Shown here: positions 1-10,100 of the stretch, piece after piece | How positions within the stretch are numbered: the first letter of the stretch is position 1 | Layout of the letters: each line of letters opens with the position of its first letter | NCBI GenBank assembly: GCA_023091665.1 | Contig: JALJCQ010000008.1 | Coordinates: 1,116,001 to 1,180,000 of the forward strand | Source of the DNA: Pythium myriotylum | Taxonomy: Eukaryota > Oomycota > Peronosporomycetes > Pythiales > Pythiaceae | DNA: 64,000 nucleotides | Direction: 5' to 3' | The notes under the pieces: generated by a model | What the model was told of the DNA's origin: nothing | What the model saw: the letters and a program-made list of their open reading frames with translations, nothing else | Databases searched by the model: none | Program-made: the position numbers and the translations under genes

Positions 1-427
1 ACGTGAAGTCACAACTCAAGACGCGATTCGAGATGACCGACAATGGTCCATGCAAGTTTGTCCTCGGCATCGAACTCGTCGACAATGCAGATGGTTCGGT
101 TACTCTGTGCCAGCGCCGTTACATCAGTGACATCTTAAAGCGCTTCAACATGGAAGACTGCAAGCCGGTAGCAAGCCCAGTTGACGTCAGTGCCAAGCTC
201 ACCACGACGAATGAAGACGATGTGCCGGTCACCAATGCCCCATACCGCGAGGCAGTTGGTGCACTGATGCATGTAATGTGTGCCACTCGACCTGACATTG
301 CATTCGCCGTGGGAATGGTCTCGCGATTCATGGAAGCGCCCCATGAAGTCCATTGGATTGCCGTCAAGCGCATCTTCCGTTACCTCCAAGGCACCAAGTC
401 GCACGGGATTCGATTCACTACAGACCC
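1..427 (+). pseudogene. Family-2 Ty1/copia pol, reverse transcriptase/RNase H part, left of the copy A insertion
   Basis: Open from the window edge. It reads as the end of a copia reverse transcriptase and the connection to RNase H: the segments FVLGIEL, RYISDILKRFNMEDCKPV, PYREAVGALMHVM and TRPDIAFAVG are standard copia landmarks. The frame runs into copy A at 428 and resumes at 5481 (threonine-aspartate-proline continuing into [10 protein letters not shown]), so copy A physically interrupts this gene. The protein is clearly homologous to family 1 but diverged, so this is a second copia family. The 5' part lies outside the window. Function is lost unless copy A excises, which LTR elements do not do precisely. 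Confidence 0.9.
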
Positions 428-787
428 TGTTGGAAGGTCGCTTGGTTGGTGGGATGCAAAATGCAAAAGTGAATTGATCGGGACTTAGTTCGCTGCTGCT
501 ACCTCTAAGCCGTCTGTGTGTGTCCTACGCTACCGTAATCAAATGTATGTCCTACCTATCGTAAACATATGCAAACATAGACTGGCTTCGTGGATACTTC
601 AACGAAGTCGATGGGTGGCACTGGATTCAAACCAGAACCAGACGGAGAATCTTCCACATGTCGAATCTTTCACATGTCGAATCTTCCACGGAGAATCTTC
701 TGCAGGAGAATCTTCTACAGCCGAGCTTCAACTGCCGAGCTTCAACTGGAATGATGACGCTGGGTTCGAGGCGCATCATCTTCAACA
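428..787 (-). repeat. Copy A 3' LTR
   Basis: 360 bp, TG...CA on either strand. Contains the 14-bp repeat block and the hairpin region. Here one hairpin arm is changed from GACTTCGT to GGCTTCGT, a G-for-A substitution that leaves only a wobble pair. Confidence 0.95.
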
Positions 788-3700
788 CTCCCCCTCGACT
801 CGACTGCGTCTTGAACACCAAGCTTGGTGCGGAGCACGTCGAACTGGACCGCGGGGATCGGCTTGGTCATGATGTCGGCAAGCATGTCTTGGGTCGGGCA
901 ATACTGGAGAGACACTTGACCGTCGTCGACCTTCTCACGAACGAAGTGGTAGCGAATGTCGATGTGCTTGGTGCGCTTGTGGAACTCGGGGTTCTTGGCC
1001 AACGCGATGGCACCTTGGTTGTCTTCGTACACAGTGAGCGCTTGGTCGCTTGCAACTTCGCCGAGTTCGCACAGGAACGCCTTGAGCCATACGGCTTCTT
1101 GGATCGCTTCCGATAGAGCCATGTACTCTGCTTCGGTCGAGGAGAGGGCGACAGTTCGCTGCTTCTTGCTGCGCCAGCTGATGCATCCGCCGTTGAGCAT
1201 GAACACGTAGCCACTGGTGCTTCGACGTGACTCGATGTCGCCAGCCCAGTCGGCGTCGGAGTAGCCGACCAGTCTTCCGTCGTTCGATGCCGAGAACTGC
1301 AGGCCGTAGGTCGGAGTCGCTTGCAGATACCGGAGCACACGCTTGAGAGCTTGCCAGTGTGTTGGACACGGGTCCGCGGCGAACTGGCTGAGTGTGCCGA
1401 CTGCCGCTGCGAGGTCTGGTCGAGTGCCGACCATGAGGTACATGAGTGCGCCGACTGCACTTCGGTACGGCACGTTCTTCATGGTGTCTTCGTGCTTGCA
1501 ACCACCTTCACACATGGCCTTGGTCAGCTTGAGTCCGGGGTCTTGAGGAGTCCTCACTGGTTTGCAGTCTTGCATGCCGAACTTGGTCAGGATCGACTGC
1601 AGGAACTTGGTCTGCCGCATGGTCACGTCGCCGGACTTGGGGTCTTGATCAACTTCCATGCCGAGGCAGTACTTGAGTTCGCCGAGGTCGGACATCTCGA
1701 AGCGTTCGCTGAGTGCACGCTTGGTCGCCGTGAGCAACTCGAGGCTGTTGCAGGCGAGGATGAGGTCGTCGACGTAGATCACCACGAAGATCATCGCTGA
1801 GCCGCTCCGCTTGACGTACACGCAGTGGTCCATCTCGCACTTGGTGAAGCCGACCTTGCGCATGAAGGCGTCGATGGTCTGGTTCCACATGCGTGGCGAC
1901 TGCTTGAGACCGTAGAGCGAGCGCTTGAGCTTGCACACGTAGTCGGGGTGGCGCTGGTCGACGAAGCCTTCGGGCAGCTTCATGTTGATTTCTTCGTCGA
2001 GGTTGCCGTTCAGGAACGCCGTCTTGACATCCATCTGATGGATCATGAGCTTGTGTCGAGCGGCGATGCTGAGGATGGTGCGGATCGACGTGAACTTGGC
2101 GACGGGTGCGAACGTCTCTTCGAAGTCGATGCCGTACTTCTGCAGGAACCCCTTGGCAACGAGTCGAGCCTTGTACCGCTCGACGAGTCCTTCGGCGGTT
2201 TCTTTGACCTTGAACACCCACTTGCTGGTGATGGCCTTGCGTCCGGCTGGCAAAGGGACTAGGTCCCAGGTCTCGTTCTTCTTGAGCGACTCAAGCTCGG
2301 AGTCGCAGGCTTCCTTCCAGTTGCTGGCGTCGTCGGATTCCATCGCCGACTTGAACGATGTCGGCAACTCTCCCCCTGAATTCACGACGAGAGCAAACTC
2401 TTCGAGATCGTGATCTTGATCTTCTCCCCCTTGTTCTTGCACGTCTTCGCCTTCTTCATCTTCATCTTCTACGCCTTCCTCTTCGATCGACGTGAGCAGT
2501 GCAGACAGATCTTCGAGCGATGTCCTTGGACCTTGCGTGGGTGGTGGAGTCGCACCACTTGTGCGACCAACACGTCCGTAGCGCTTCTCAACTGGCGGTT
2601 CAGCCAGGTTCTCGAGCGAGTGCGTGCGAGAGTGGCGCTTGGACCCTGGTGCGTAGTCGACATTCGGCTGCTGGGCCGATGCTGGTGCTGCTGGACGCTG
2701 CGACCGCTGGCCCTGTTGCCACTCCGGTCGCTCGTAGCTGCGCTGACTTGGTGCTGGTGAGGCTGGCTGCTCACCCATGTCTTCATCATCTTGGTTGTCG
2801 GTTGCTTCATCTTGATCTTGATCATCATCCTCGTCGCGGAACTCGACGGACTTGCTCCAGGGTTCTTCGCGCTTGCCATCGTCGAACGTGTCTTCCATGA
2901 ACTGCGCGTCTCGACTGATCACGATCCGACCGGTTGCGATTTCTTCAAACCGATACGCTTTCTCGTGGTCCGAGTAGCCGAGGAACCGACACAAGATGGC
3001 TCGGGCGTCGAACTTCGACCGCTTCTCCTTCGGCACGTGGACGTACGCATGGCAGCCGAACACCTTGAAGTTGGCGAGCAAGGGCTTCTTCCCGTACCAT
3101 TCTTCGTACGGCGACTTGTACAAGTCTTGAGCGCGGGTCGGAAGTCGGTTGCGAACTTCGACTGCAGTCATGACGGCTTCGCCCCGGTACTCGTCGGACA
3201 AGTTGGCATGGTGGAGCTTGCAACGACCACACTCACCGATGGTTCGGTTCATGCGCTCCGCCACACCGTTCAACTGAGGCGTGTATGGCGGCGTGACGTC
3301 GTGCTCGATGCCACGCTTGCGGCAGAACTTGGCAAGTTTGGCCGACTGGTACTCGTCGCCGCCGTCGGTTCGAAGCACCTTGACTCGACGACCGGTTTGG
3401 TTCTCGGCCCAGTTGACGAACTCGACGAACTTGTCGTAGACTTCGTCCTTGGACCGCATGAGGTACAACTTGCACAGTCGAGACTTGTCGTCGGTGAAGG
3501 TGGCAAAGTACTTCATGCCGCCGAAAGTCGGAGTCGTCATGGGGCCGGCCACATCGCTGTACACGACGTCAAGCAGATTCGCAGACCGCTTGGTCGTGCC
3601 TGACTGGAACTTGACGCGAGTCAGCTTGCCGAGTGCACAACCTTCACAGACCTCCCATTCCTGCACAGACCCGATGTCGAGTCCGTCGGCGAGGTCCTTC

Positions 3701-5121
3701 TTGACGATGGCTTCGAGTCCGCTGAAGCCGATGTGACCGAGTCGGAGGTGCCACAGGTACGACTTGGACATGGCGCGACCTCGTCTTGTACTGGCGGCGT
3801 GGGCTGCTTCAGTCGACACTGGAGACATGTTGAGCTTGAACAGACCCTTGCCGATACGAGTGCCGATGGTCCGCTTGGCGCCCTTGAGAACGACGAAGCA
3901 ACCGTCCTTGTCGAACGTCACGGGAGCAACGTCCTCCGTGAATCTTCCGACCGAGAACAGGTTGCGGCTGAGCTTGGGGATATGCCACACGTTGGTGAGC
4001 AAACCCTTCTTGACACCGCTTGGAGTCTCCATCGACATGAGAATGTCTCCCATGCCGACCGCTTGGACCGTGCCATCATCGGCCAGATGCACGTCGACTG
4101 GGTCAATCTTCTTGTAGTTCATCATGAACTGCTTGGTTCGCGACATGTGCTGAGTCGCGCCCGAGTCGACCAACCACGCCGTGGATTGACTCGACTTGCC
4201 TTGGGTCTTCCCGACCGAGAACAGGTACTCGCCGGGGTCTTCATCTCGCGCAAGGTTCGCTCGCTGGAACCGTTGCCGAGGGTTGCCGTTTCCGTTGCCG
4301 TTGCCGTTGCCGCCGGAGTTGCCGTTGCCGTTGCCGTTGTCGTTGTCCTTGACACGCGAGTGGCACTCCGCGGCCCAATGACCGATCTTGCCGCAGTAGT
4401 TGCACGTGCCAGTCTTCTTGACTGCACGGCCCTTGGGCTTCGCGTCACTTGTCATGAACGCTTGGCCAAGCGTGGCTCCGTCGCCACCTTGCTCCTTGCG
4501 CTTCATGTCTTCATGGAGCAGCCGAGACGTCACGAGTTCCCACGTGAGCGCGTCGACACGCGACTCCAACGCCGTGATGAGGAATTGGTACGACTCGCTG
4601 AGACTGCCGAGAAGCGTGATCACCAAGTCGTCTTCGCTGACCGGAGCGCCGACTGCGTCGAGTTGCTCCGCCAGGGTCTTGAGCTTGTTGATGTGCGTGA
4701 GCACATCGTCACCTTCTTCCATCATGGTCGTGAAGAAACGACGACGAAGAAAGAGCTTGTTGGCAAGGCTCTTCTTCTCGAAGTGTTCTTCCAGTCTTGA
4801 CCATGCATCTTGCGCACCACTCGCCGACCGAACCAGCGGGAGCTGCGAGTCTTCCATCGCGAGACAGATCATCGCGAACGCCTTGCGAGACTTCTTCTTG
4901 AAGAGGGCTCGGTCCGCGTCGGTCTGGCACTGCTCGAGTTTGACCTCTCCACAGACAACTTCCCAGACGTCGCGTTCTTCGAGCACCATCTGCATCTTGA
5001 ACTTCCATGTGTGGAAGTTGGTTCCGTCGAACTTGTTGATGCGGGCTGGGGTGGTCGAACCCATGGCGAAGGCTGGGGAGGCGAAGTCGGTGGAGGCAGA
5101 GTCGGCTGGGCTTGGGCTCAT
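742..5121 (-). CDS. Copia gag-pol polyprotein, copy A (1459 aa)
   Basis: Intact single-ORF Ty1/copia polyprotein with the same domain order as copy B (detailed there): gag, CCHC knuckle, aspartic protease [12 protein letters not shown] zinc finger and D,D35E integrase, reverse transcriptase with YVDD, RNase H. The chosen start is the ATG of MSPSPADS at 5121, immediately after the 5' LTR. An upstream TTG in the LTR would add 13 residues but is unlikely to be used. The stop is inside the 3' LTR. Oddities: integrase motif TDGGDEY instead of the TDGGGEY of copies C-J, DEYRGEA where other copies have DEYWGEA, and INMKLPEGF where most have IYMKQPEGF. The missing GGTT before the start affects the primer site. 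Confidence 0.92.
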   Translation of the reverse strand: MSPSPADSASTDFASPAFAMGSTTPARINKFDGTNFHTWKFKMQMVLEERDVWEVVCGEVKLEQCQTDADRALFKKKSRKAFAMICLAMEDSQLPLVRSASGAQDAWSRLEEHFEKKSLANKLFLRRRFFTTMMEEGDDVLTHINKLKTLAEQLDAVGAPVSEDDLVITLLGSLSESYQFLITALESRVDALTWELVTSRLLHEDMKRKEQGGDGATLGQAFMTSDAKPKGRAVKKTGTCNYCGKIGHWAAECHSRVKDNDNGNGNGNSGGNGNGNGNGNPRQRFQRANLARDEDPGEYLFSVGKTQGKSSQSTAWLVDSGATQHMSRTKQFMMNYKKIDPVDVHLADDGTVQAVGMGDILMSMETPSGVKKGLLTNVWHIPKLSRNLFSVGRFTEDVAPVTFDKDGCFVVLKGAKRTIGTRIGKGLFKLNMSPVSTEAAHAASTRRGRAMSKSYLWHLRLGHIGFSGLEAIVKKDLADGLDIGSVQEWEVCEGCALGKLTRVKFQSGTTKRSANLLDVVYSDVAGPMTTPTFGGMKYFATFTDDKSRLCKLYLMRSKDEVYDKFVEFVNWAENQTGRRVKVLRTDGGDEYQSAKLAKFCRKRGIEHDVTPPYTPQLNGVAERMNRTIGECGRCKLHHANLSDEYRGEAVMTAVEVRNRLPTRAQDLYKSPYEEWYGKKPLLANFKVFGCHAYVHVPKEKRSKFDARAILCRFLGYSDHEKAYRFEEIATGRIVISRDAQFMEDTFDDGKREEPWSKSVEFRDEDDDQDQDEATDNQDDEDMGEQPASPAPSQRSYERPEWQQGQRSQRPAAPASAQQPNVDYAPGSKRHSRTHSLENLAEPPVEKRYGRVGRTSGATPPPTQGPRTSLEDLSALLTSIEEEGVEDEDEEGEDVQEQGGEDQDHDLEEFALVVNSGGELPTSFKSAMESDDASNWKEACDSELESLKKNETWDLVPLPAGRKAITSKWVFKVKETAEGLVERYKARLVAKGFLQKYGIDFEETFAPVAKFTSIRTILSIAARHKLMIHQMDVKTAFLNGNLDEEINMKLPEGFVDQRHPDYVCKLKRSLYGLKQSPRMWNQTIDAFMRKVGFTKCEMDHCVYVKRSGSAMIFVVIYVDDLILACNSLELLTATKRALSERFEMSDLGELKYCLGMEVDQDPKSGDVTMRQTKFLQSILTKFGMQDCKPVRTPQDPGLKLTKAMCEGGCKHEDTMKNVPYRSAVGALMYLMVGTRPDLAAAVGTLSQFAADPCPTHWQALKRVLRYLQATPTYGLQFSASNDGRLVGYSDADWAGDIESRRSTSGYVFMLNGGCISWRSKKQRTVALSSTEAEYMALSEAIQEAVWLKAFLCELGEVASDQALTVYEDNQGAIALAKNPEFHKRTKHIDIRYHFVREKVDDGQVSLQYCPTQDMLADIMTKPIPAVQFDVLRTKLGVQDAVESRGSVEDDAPRTQRHHSS
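5113..5121 (-). promoter_or_regulatory. Primer binding site, short form (GGTT missing), copy A
   Basis: Element-sense sequence after the 5' LTR is ATGAGCCCA, complementary to the anticodon arm of initiator tRNA-Met up to the CAT anticodon. Copies C (17599-17607, minus) and H (35432-35440, plus) have the same short form. All other copies have GGTTATGAGCCCA. The gag ATG is the first codon of the site. Confidence 0.7.
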
Positions 5122-5480
5122 TGTTGGAAGGTCGCTTGGTTGGTGGGATGCAAAATGCAAAGTGAATTGATCGGGACTTAGTTCGCTACTGCTACCTCTA
5201 AGCCGTCTGTGTGTGTCCTACGCTACCGTAATCAAATGTATGTCCTACCTATCGTAAACATATGCAAACATAGACTGACTTCGTGGATACTTCAACGAAG
5301 TCGATGGGTGGCACTGGATTCAAACCAGAACCAGACGGAGAATCTTCCACATGTCGAATCTTTCACATCTCGAATCTTCCACGGAGAATCTTCTGCAGGA
5401 GAATCTTCTACAGCCGAGCTTCAACTGCCGAGCTTCAACTGGAATGATGACGCTGGGTTCGAGGCGCATCATCTTCAACA
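5122..5480 (-). repeat. Copy A 5' LTR
   Basis: 359 bp, near-identical to the other LTR of this copy. It abuts ATGAGCCC directly with no GGTT in between. Confidence 0.95.
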
Positions 5481-5978
5481 GACCCGGACATGAAGTTTGC
5501 TGGCTACTCCGATGCCGATTGGGCCGGTGACATATCAGACCGCAAGTCAACATCCGGCTACGTGTTTACACTTGCCGGCGGACCCATTAGCTGGGGATCC
5601 AAGAAGCAATCAAGTGTCTCCCTATCTACAAGCGAAGCCGAGTACATCGCATTGAGTCTCGCAATTCAAGAAGGCAAGTGGGTCCATCGCCTACTGTGTG
5701 AAGCATTGGACGCTGCACAAGTCCCAAGTCCGAAGTTGGTGATTCTTGAAGACAACCAGTCATGCATCAAGATGACCAAGAACCCAGTAAACCATGGTCG
5801 TGCCAAGCACATCGACATCAAATACCACCACATTCGTGATGAAGTCAAGTCCGGGGAAGTCGAAGTAAAGTACTGCCCAAGCTCAACCATGAACGCCGAC
5901 TTGCTCACGAAGGGTCTAACCGGTCCCCGTCACCAAGAGCTCACTCAAGCCCTCGGAATTCAAGGCTGTGACCATTGA
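5481..5978 (+). pseudogene. Family-2 Ty1/copia pol, RNase H C-terminal part, right of the copy A insertion
   Basis: Continues the family-2 pol interrupted at 427/428. RNase H landmarks are visible: [10 protein letters not shown] near the start, [23 protein letters not shown], and [15 protein letters not shown] before the stop at 5976-5978. The first five bases (GACCC, 5481-5485) duplicate 423-427 and are the copy A target site. The stop is followed at once by the purine-rich GAGGGGGGC (5977-5985), which should be this element's polypurine tract, and then by its 3' LTR. In family 1, by contrast, pol runs on into the LTR. Confidence 0.9.
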
Positions 5979-5985
5979 GGGGGGC

Positions 5986-6340
5986 TATTATGGGTACAAT
6001 GTGTCACAACATCTTGAAGTTGAAGTTCAAGTTGTGGAAGATTCAACTGTAGAAAATTCTCATGTGGAAGATTCCCATGTAGAAAATTCTCAGGTGGAAA
6101 GTTCTCCATCTAGTTCTGGCTTGAACCCAGTTCAACCCATCAACTTTGTTGAAGTACCCACGAAGTGTGTATACCTCTGCATATGATTACGATAGGTAGG
6201 ACATGCATATGTTTATGGTAGCGTAGGACACAAGACGGCTTAGAGGTAGCGACAGCGAACTAAGTCCCGATCAATTCACTCTGCATTTTGCCAAGCTTCA
6301 GTCAAGTCCACTCCTCTTCTCGACTTCGTGACCTTTAATA
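5986..6340 (+). repeat. Family-2 copia 3' LTR
   Basis: About 355 bp between the polypurine tract and a family-1 internal fragment. I place the ends at TATTATGGG and CCTTTAATA, which form a short terminal inversion (TATTA/TAATA) instead of the usual TG/CA. The middle is recognisably related to the family-1 LTR: degenerate GAAGATTC/GTGGAAGATTC repeats, a TTTGTTGAAGTACCCACGAAG segment matching the family-1 hairpin region, GTAGGACATGCATATG, and a shared tail from GACGGCTTAGAGGTAGC to AAGTCCCGATCAATTC. Only one LTR of this element is in the window, so the ends are inferred. Confidence 0.7.
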
Positions 6341-6811
6341 GACCTCGTCTTGTACTGGCGGCGTGGGCTGCTTCAGTCGACACTGGAGACATGTTGAGCT
6401 TGAACAGACCCTTGCCGATACGAGTGCCGATGGTCCGCTTGGCGCCCTTGAGAACGACGAAGCAACCGTCCTTGTCGAACGTCACGGGAGCAACGTCCTC
6501 CGTGAATCTTCCGACCGAGAACAGGTTGCGGCTGAGCTTGGGGATATGCCACACGTTGGTGAGCAAACCCTTCTTGACACCGCTTGGAGTCTCCATCGAC
6601 ATGAGAATGTCTCCCATGCCGACCGCTTGGACTGTGCCATCATCGGCCAGATGCACGTCGACTGGGTCAATCTTCTTGTAGTTCATCATGAACTGCTTGG
6701 TTCGCGACATGTGCTGAGTCGCACCCGAGTCGACCAACCACGCCGTGGATTGACTCGACTTGCCTTGGGTCTTCCCGACCGAGAACAGGTACTCGCCGGG
6801 GTCTTCATCTC
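6341..6811 (-). mobile_element. Family-1 copia fragment (protease region)
   Basis: 471 bp of family-1 internal sequence on the minus strand, from just after the CCHC linker through protease DSGATQHM to the start of the integrase zinc region. On the left it abuts the family-2 LTR at a point that in intact copies reads GCGCGACCTCG, so family 2 appears to have inserted here with GACCT as its predicted duplication. On the right it is cut by the copy B LTR after ATCTC. It is therefore the oldest layer of this nest. Confidence 0.85.
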
Positions 6812-7155
6812 TGTTGAAGATGATGCGCCTCGAACCCAGCGTCATCATTCCAGTTGAAGCTCGGCAGTTGAAGCTCGGCTGTAGAAGATTCTCCGTGGAA
6901 GATTCGACATGTGAAAGATTCGACATGTGGAAGATTCTCCGTCTGGTTCTGGTTTGAATCCAGTGCCACCCATCGACTTCGTTGAAGTATCCACGAAGTC
7001 AGTCTATGTTTGCATATGTTTACGATAGGTAGGACATACATTTGATTATGGTAGCGTAGGACACACACAGACGGCTTAGAGGTAGCAGTAGCGAACTAAG
7101 TCCCGATCAATTCACTTTGCATTTTGCATCCCACCAACCAAGCGACCTTCCAACA
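6812..7155 (+). repeat. Copy B 5' LTR
   Basis: 344 bp, TGTTGAAG...TTCCAACA. Its repeat arrangement matches the LTR at 12930-13273 (opposite strand) better than its own 3' partner. Confidence 0.95.
6975..7000 (+). other. Conserved LTR hairpin (representative)
   Basis: GACTTCGT and ACGAAGTC form a perfect 8-bp stem around a 10-nt loop. The same stem is present in the other family-1 LTRs, apart from one changed arm in 428-787. It lies downstream of the 14-bp repeat block. It could be an RNA structure in the leader or terminator, or a protein site; sequence alone does not decide. Confidence 0.6.
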
Positions 7156-7168
7156 GGTTATGAGCCCA
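7156..7168 (+). promoter_or_regulatory. Primer binding site, full form, copy B
   Basis: GGTTATGAGCCCA follows the 5' LTR directly. It is the exact complement of the conserved initiator tRNA-Met anticodon-arm sequence TGGGCTCATAACC, as in the half-tRNA priming known for Drosophila copia, and does not match a tRNA 3' end. The ATG of gag-pol (7160-7162) lies inside it. The same 13 bases follow the LTR in D (18809), E (22774), F (26775), G (31429), I (43337, minus), J (47923, minus) and the fragment at 12929 (minus). Confidence 0.8.
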
Positions 7169-10100
7169 AGCCCAGCCGACTCTGCCTCCACCGACTTCGC
7201 CTCCCCAGCCTTCGCCATGGATTCGACCACCCCAGCCCGCATCAACAAGTTCGACGGAACCAACTTCCACACATGGAAGTTCAAGATGCAGATGGTGCTC
7301 GAAGAACGCGACGTCTGGGAAGTTGTCTGTGGAGAGGTCAAACTCGAGCAGTGCCAGACCGACGCGGACCGAGCCCTCTTCAAGAAGAAGTCTCGCAAGG
7401 CGCTCGCGATGATCTGTCTCGCGATGGAAGACTCGCAGCTCCCGCTGGTTCGGTCGGCGAGTGGTGCGCAAGATGCATGGTCAAGACTGGAAGAACACTT
7501 CGAGAAGAAGAGCCTTGCCAACAAGCTCTTTCTTCGTCGTCGTTTCTTCACGACCATGATGGAAGAAGGTGACGATGTGCTCACGCACATCAACAAGCTC
7601 AAGACCCTGGCGGAGCAACTCGACGCAGTCGGCGCTCCGGTCAGCGAAGACGACTTGGTGATCACGCTTCTCGGCAGTCTCAGCGAGTCGTACCAGTTCC
7701 TCATCACGGCGTTGGAGTCGCGTGTCGACGCGCTCACGTGGGAACTCGTGACGTCTCGGCTGCTCCACGAAGACATGAAGCGCAAGGAGCAAGGTGGCGA
7801 CGGAGCCACGCTTGGCCAAGCGTTCATGACAAGTGACGCGAAGCCCAAGGGCCGTGCAGTCAAGAAGACTGGCACGTGCAACTACTGCGGCAAGATCGGT
7901 CATTGGGCCGCGGAGTGCCACTCGCGTGTCAAGGACAACGACAACGGCAACGGCAACGCCAACTCCGGCGGCAACGGCAACGGCAACGGAAACGGCAACC
8001 CTCGGCAACGGTTCCAGCGAGCCAACCTTGCGCGAGATGAAGACCCCGGCGAGTACCTGTTCTCGGTCGGGAAGACCCAAGGCAAGTCGAGTCAATCCAC
8101 GGCGTGGTTGGTCGACTCGGGTGCGACTCAGCACATGTCGCGAACCAAGCAGTTCATGATGAACTACAAGAAGATTGACCCAGTCGACGTGCATCTGGCC
8201 GATGATGGCACGGTCCAAGCAGTTGGCGTGGGAGACATTCTCATGTCGATGAAGACTCCAAGCGGTGTCAAGAAGGGTTTGCTCACCAACGTGTGGCATA
8301 TCCCCAAGCTCAGCCGCAACCTGTTCTCGGTCGGAAGATTCACGGAGGACGTTGCTCCCGTGACGTTCGACAAGGACGGTTGCTTCGTCGTTCTCAAGGG
8401 CGCCAAGCGGACCATCGGCACTCGTATCGGCAAGGGTCTGTTCAAGCTCAACATGTCTCCAGTGTCGACTGAAGCAGCCCACGCCGCCAGTACAAGACGA
8501 GGTCGCGCCATGTCCAAGTCGTACCTGTGGCACCTCCGACTCGGTCACATCGGCTTCAGCGGACTCGAAGCCATCGTCAAGAAGGACCTCGCCGACGGAC
8601 TCGACATCGGGTCTGTGCAGGAATGGGAGGTCTGTGAAGGTTGTGCACTCGGCAAGCTGACTCGCGTCAAGTTCCAGTCAGGCACGACCAAGCGGTCTGC
8701 GAATCTGCTTGACGTCGTGTACAGCGATGTGGCCGGCCCCATGACGACTCCGACTTTCGGCGGCATGAAGTACTTTGCCACCTTCACCGACGACAAGTCT
8801 CGACTGTGCAAGTTGTACCTCATGCGGTCCAAGGACGAAGTCTACGACAAGTTCGTCGAGTTCGTCAACTGGGCCGAGAACCAAACCGGTCGTCGAGTCA
8901 AGGTGCTTCGAACCGACGGCGGCGACGAGTACCAGTCGGCCAAACTTGCCAAGTTCTGCCGCAAGCGTGGCATCGAGCACGACGTCACGCCGCCATACAC
9001 GCCTCAGTTGAACGGTGTGGCGGAGCGCATGAACCGAACCATCGGTGAGTGTGGTCGTTGCAAGCTCCACCATGCCAACTTGTCCGACGAGTACTGGGGC
9101 GAAGCCGTCATGACTGCAGTCGAAGTTCGCAACCGACTTCCGACCCGCGCTCAAGACTTGTACAAGTCGCCGTACGAAGAATGGTACGGGAAGAAGCCCT
9201 TGCTCGCCAACTTCAAGGTGTTCGGCTGCCATGCGTACGTCCACGTGCCGAAGGAGAAGCGGTCGAAGTTCGACGCCCGAGCCATCTTGTGTCGGTTCCT
9301 CGGCTACTCGGACCACGAGAAAGCGTATCGGTTTGAAGAAATCGCAACCGGTCGGATCGTGATCAGTCGAGACGCGCAGTTCATGGAAGACACGTTCGAC
9401 GATGGCAAGCGCGAAGAACCCTGGAGCAAGTCCGTCGAGTTCCGCGACGAGGATGATGATCAAGATCAAGATGAAGCAACCGACAACCAAGATGATGAAG
9501 ACATGGGTGAGCAGCCAGCCTCACCAGCACCAAGTCAGCGCAGCTACGAGCGACCGGAGTGGCAACAGGGCCAGCGGTCGCAGCGTCCAGCAGCACCAGC
9601 ATCGGCCCAGCAGCCGAATGTCGACTACGCACCAGGGTCCAAGCGCCACTCTCGCACGCACTCGCTCGAGAACCTGGCTGAACCGCCAGTTGAGAAGCGC
9701 TACGGACGTGTTGGTCGCACAAGTGGTGCGACTCCACCACCCACGCAAGGTCCAAGGACATCGCTCGAAGATCTGTCTGCACTGCTCACGTCGATCGAAG
9801 AGGAAGGCGTAGAAGATGAAGATGAAGAAGGCGAAGACGTGCAAGAACAAGGGGGAGAAGATCAAGATCACGATCTCGAAGAGTTTGCTCTCGTCGTGAA
9901 TTCAGGGGGAGAGTTGCCGACATCGTTCAAGTCGGCGATGGAATCCGACGACGCCAGCAACTGGAAGGAAGCCTGCGACTCCGAGCTTGAGTCGCTCAAG
10001 AAGAACGAGACCTGGGACCTAGTCCCTTTGCCAGCCGGACGCAAGGCCATCACCAGCAAGTGGGTGTTCAAGGTCAAAGAAACCGCCGAAGGACTCGTCG

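Larger units (their letters stand above)
428..5480 (-). mobile_element. Family-1 Ty1/copia retrotransposon copy A, complete, TSD GACCC
   Basis: Complete element: LTRs at 428-787 (3') and 5122-5480 (5'), a 5-bp target duplication GACCC at 423-427 and 5481-5485, polypurine tract next to 787, and primer site next to 5122. The two LTRs differ by three substitutions and one single-base indel, so the insertion is fairly recent but not brand new. It lies inside family-2 copia pol. It is the only single-unit copy here with an undisputed target duplication, so it defines the family ends. Confidence 0.95.

Noticed and set aside
7124..7159. Extension of gag-pol upstream of the primer site ([12 protein letters not shown] or [13 protein letters not shown])
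   Set aside because: It starts at TTG inside the LTR and changes reading between copies with and without GGTT. The ATG in MSPSPADS is constant.
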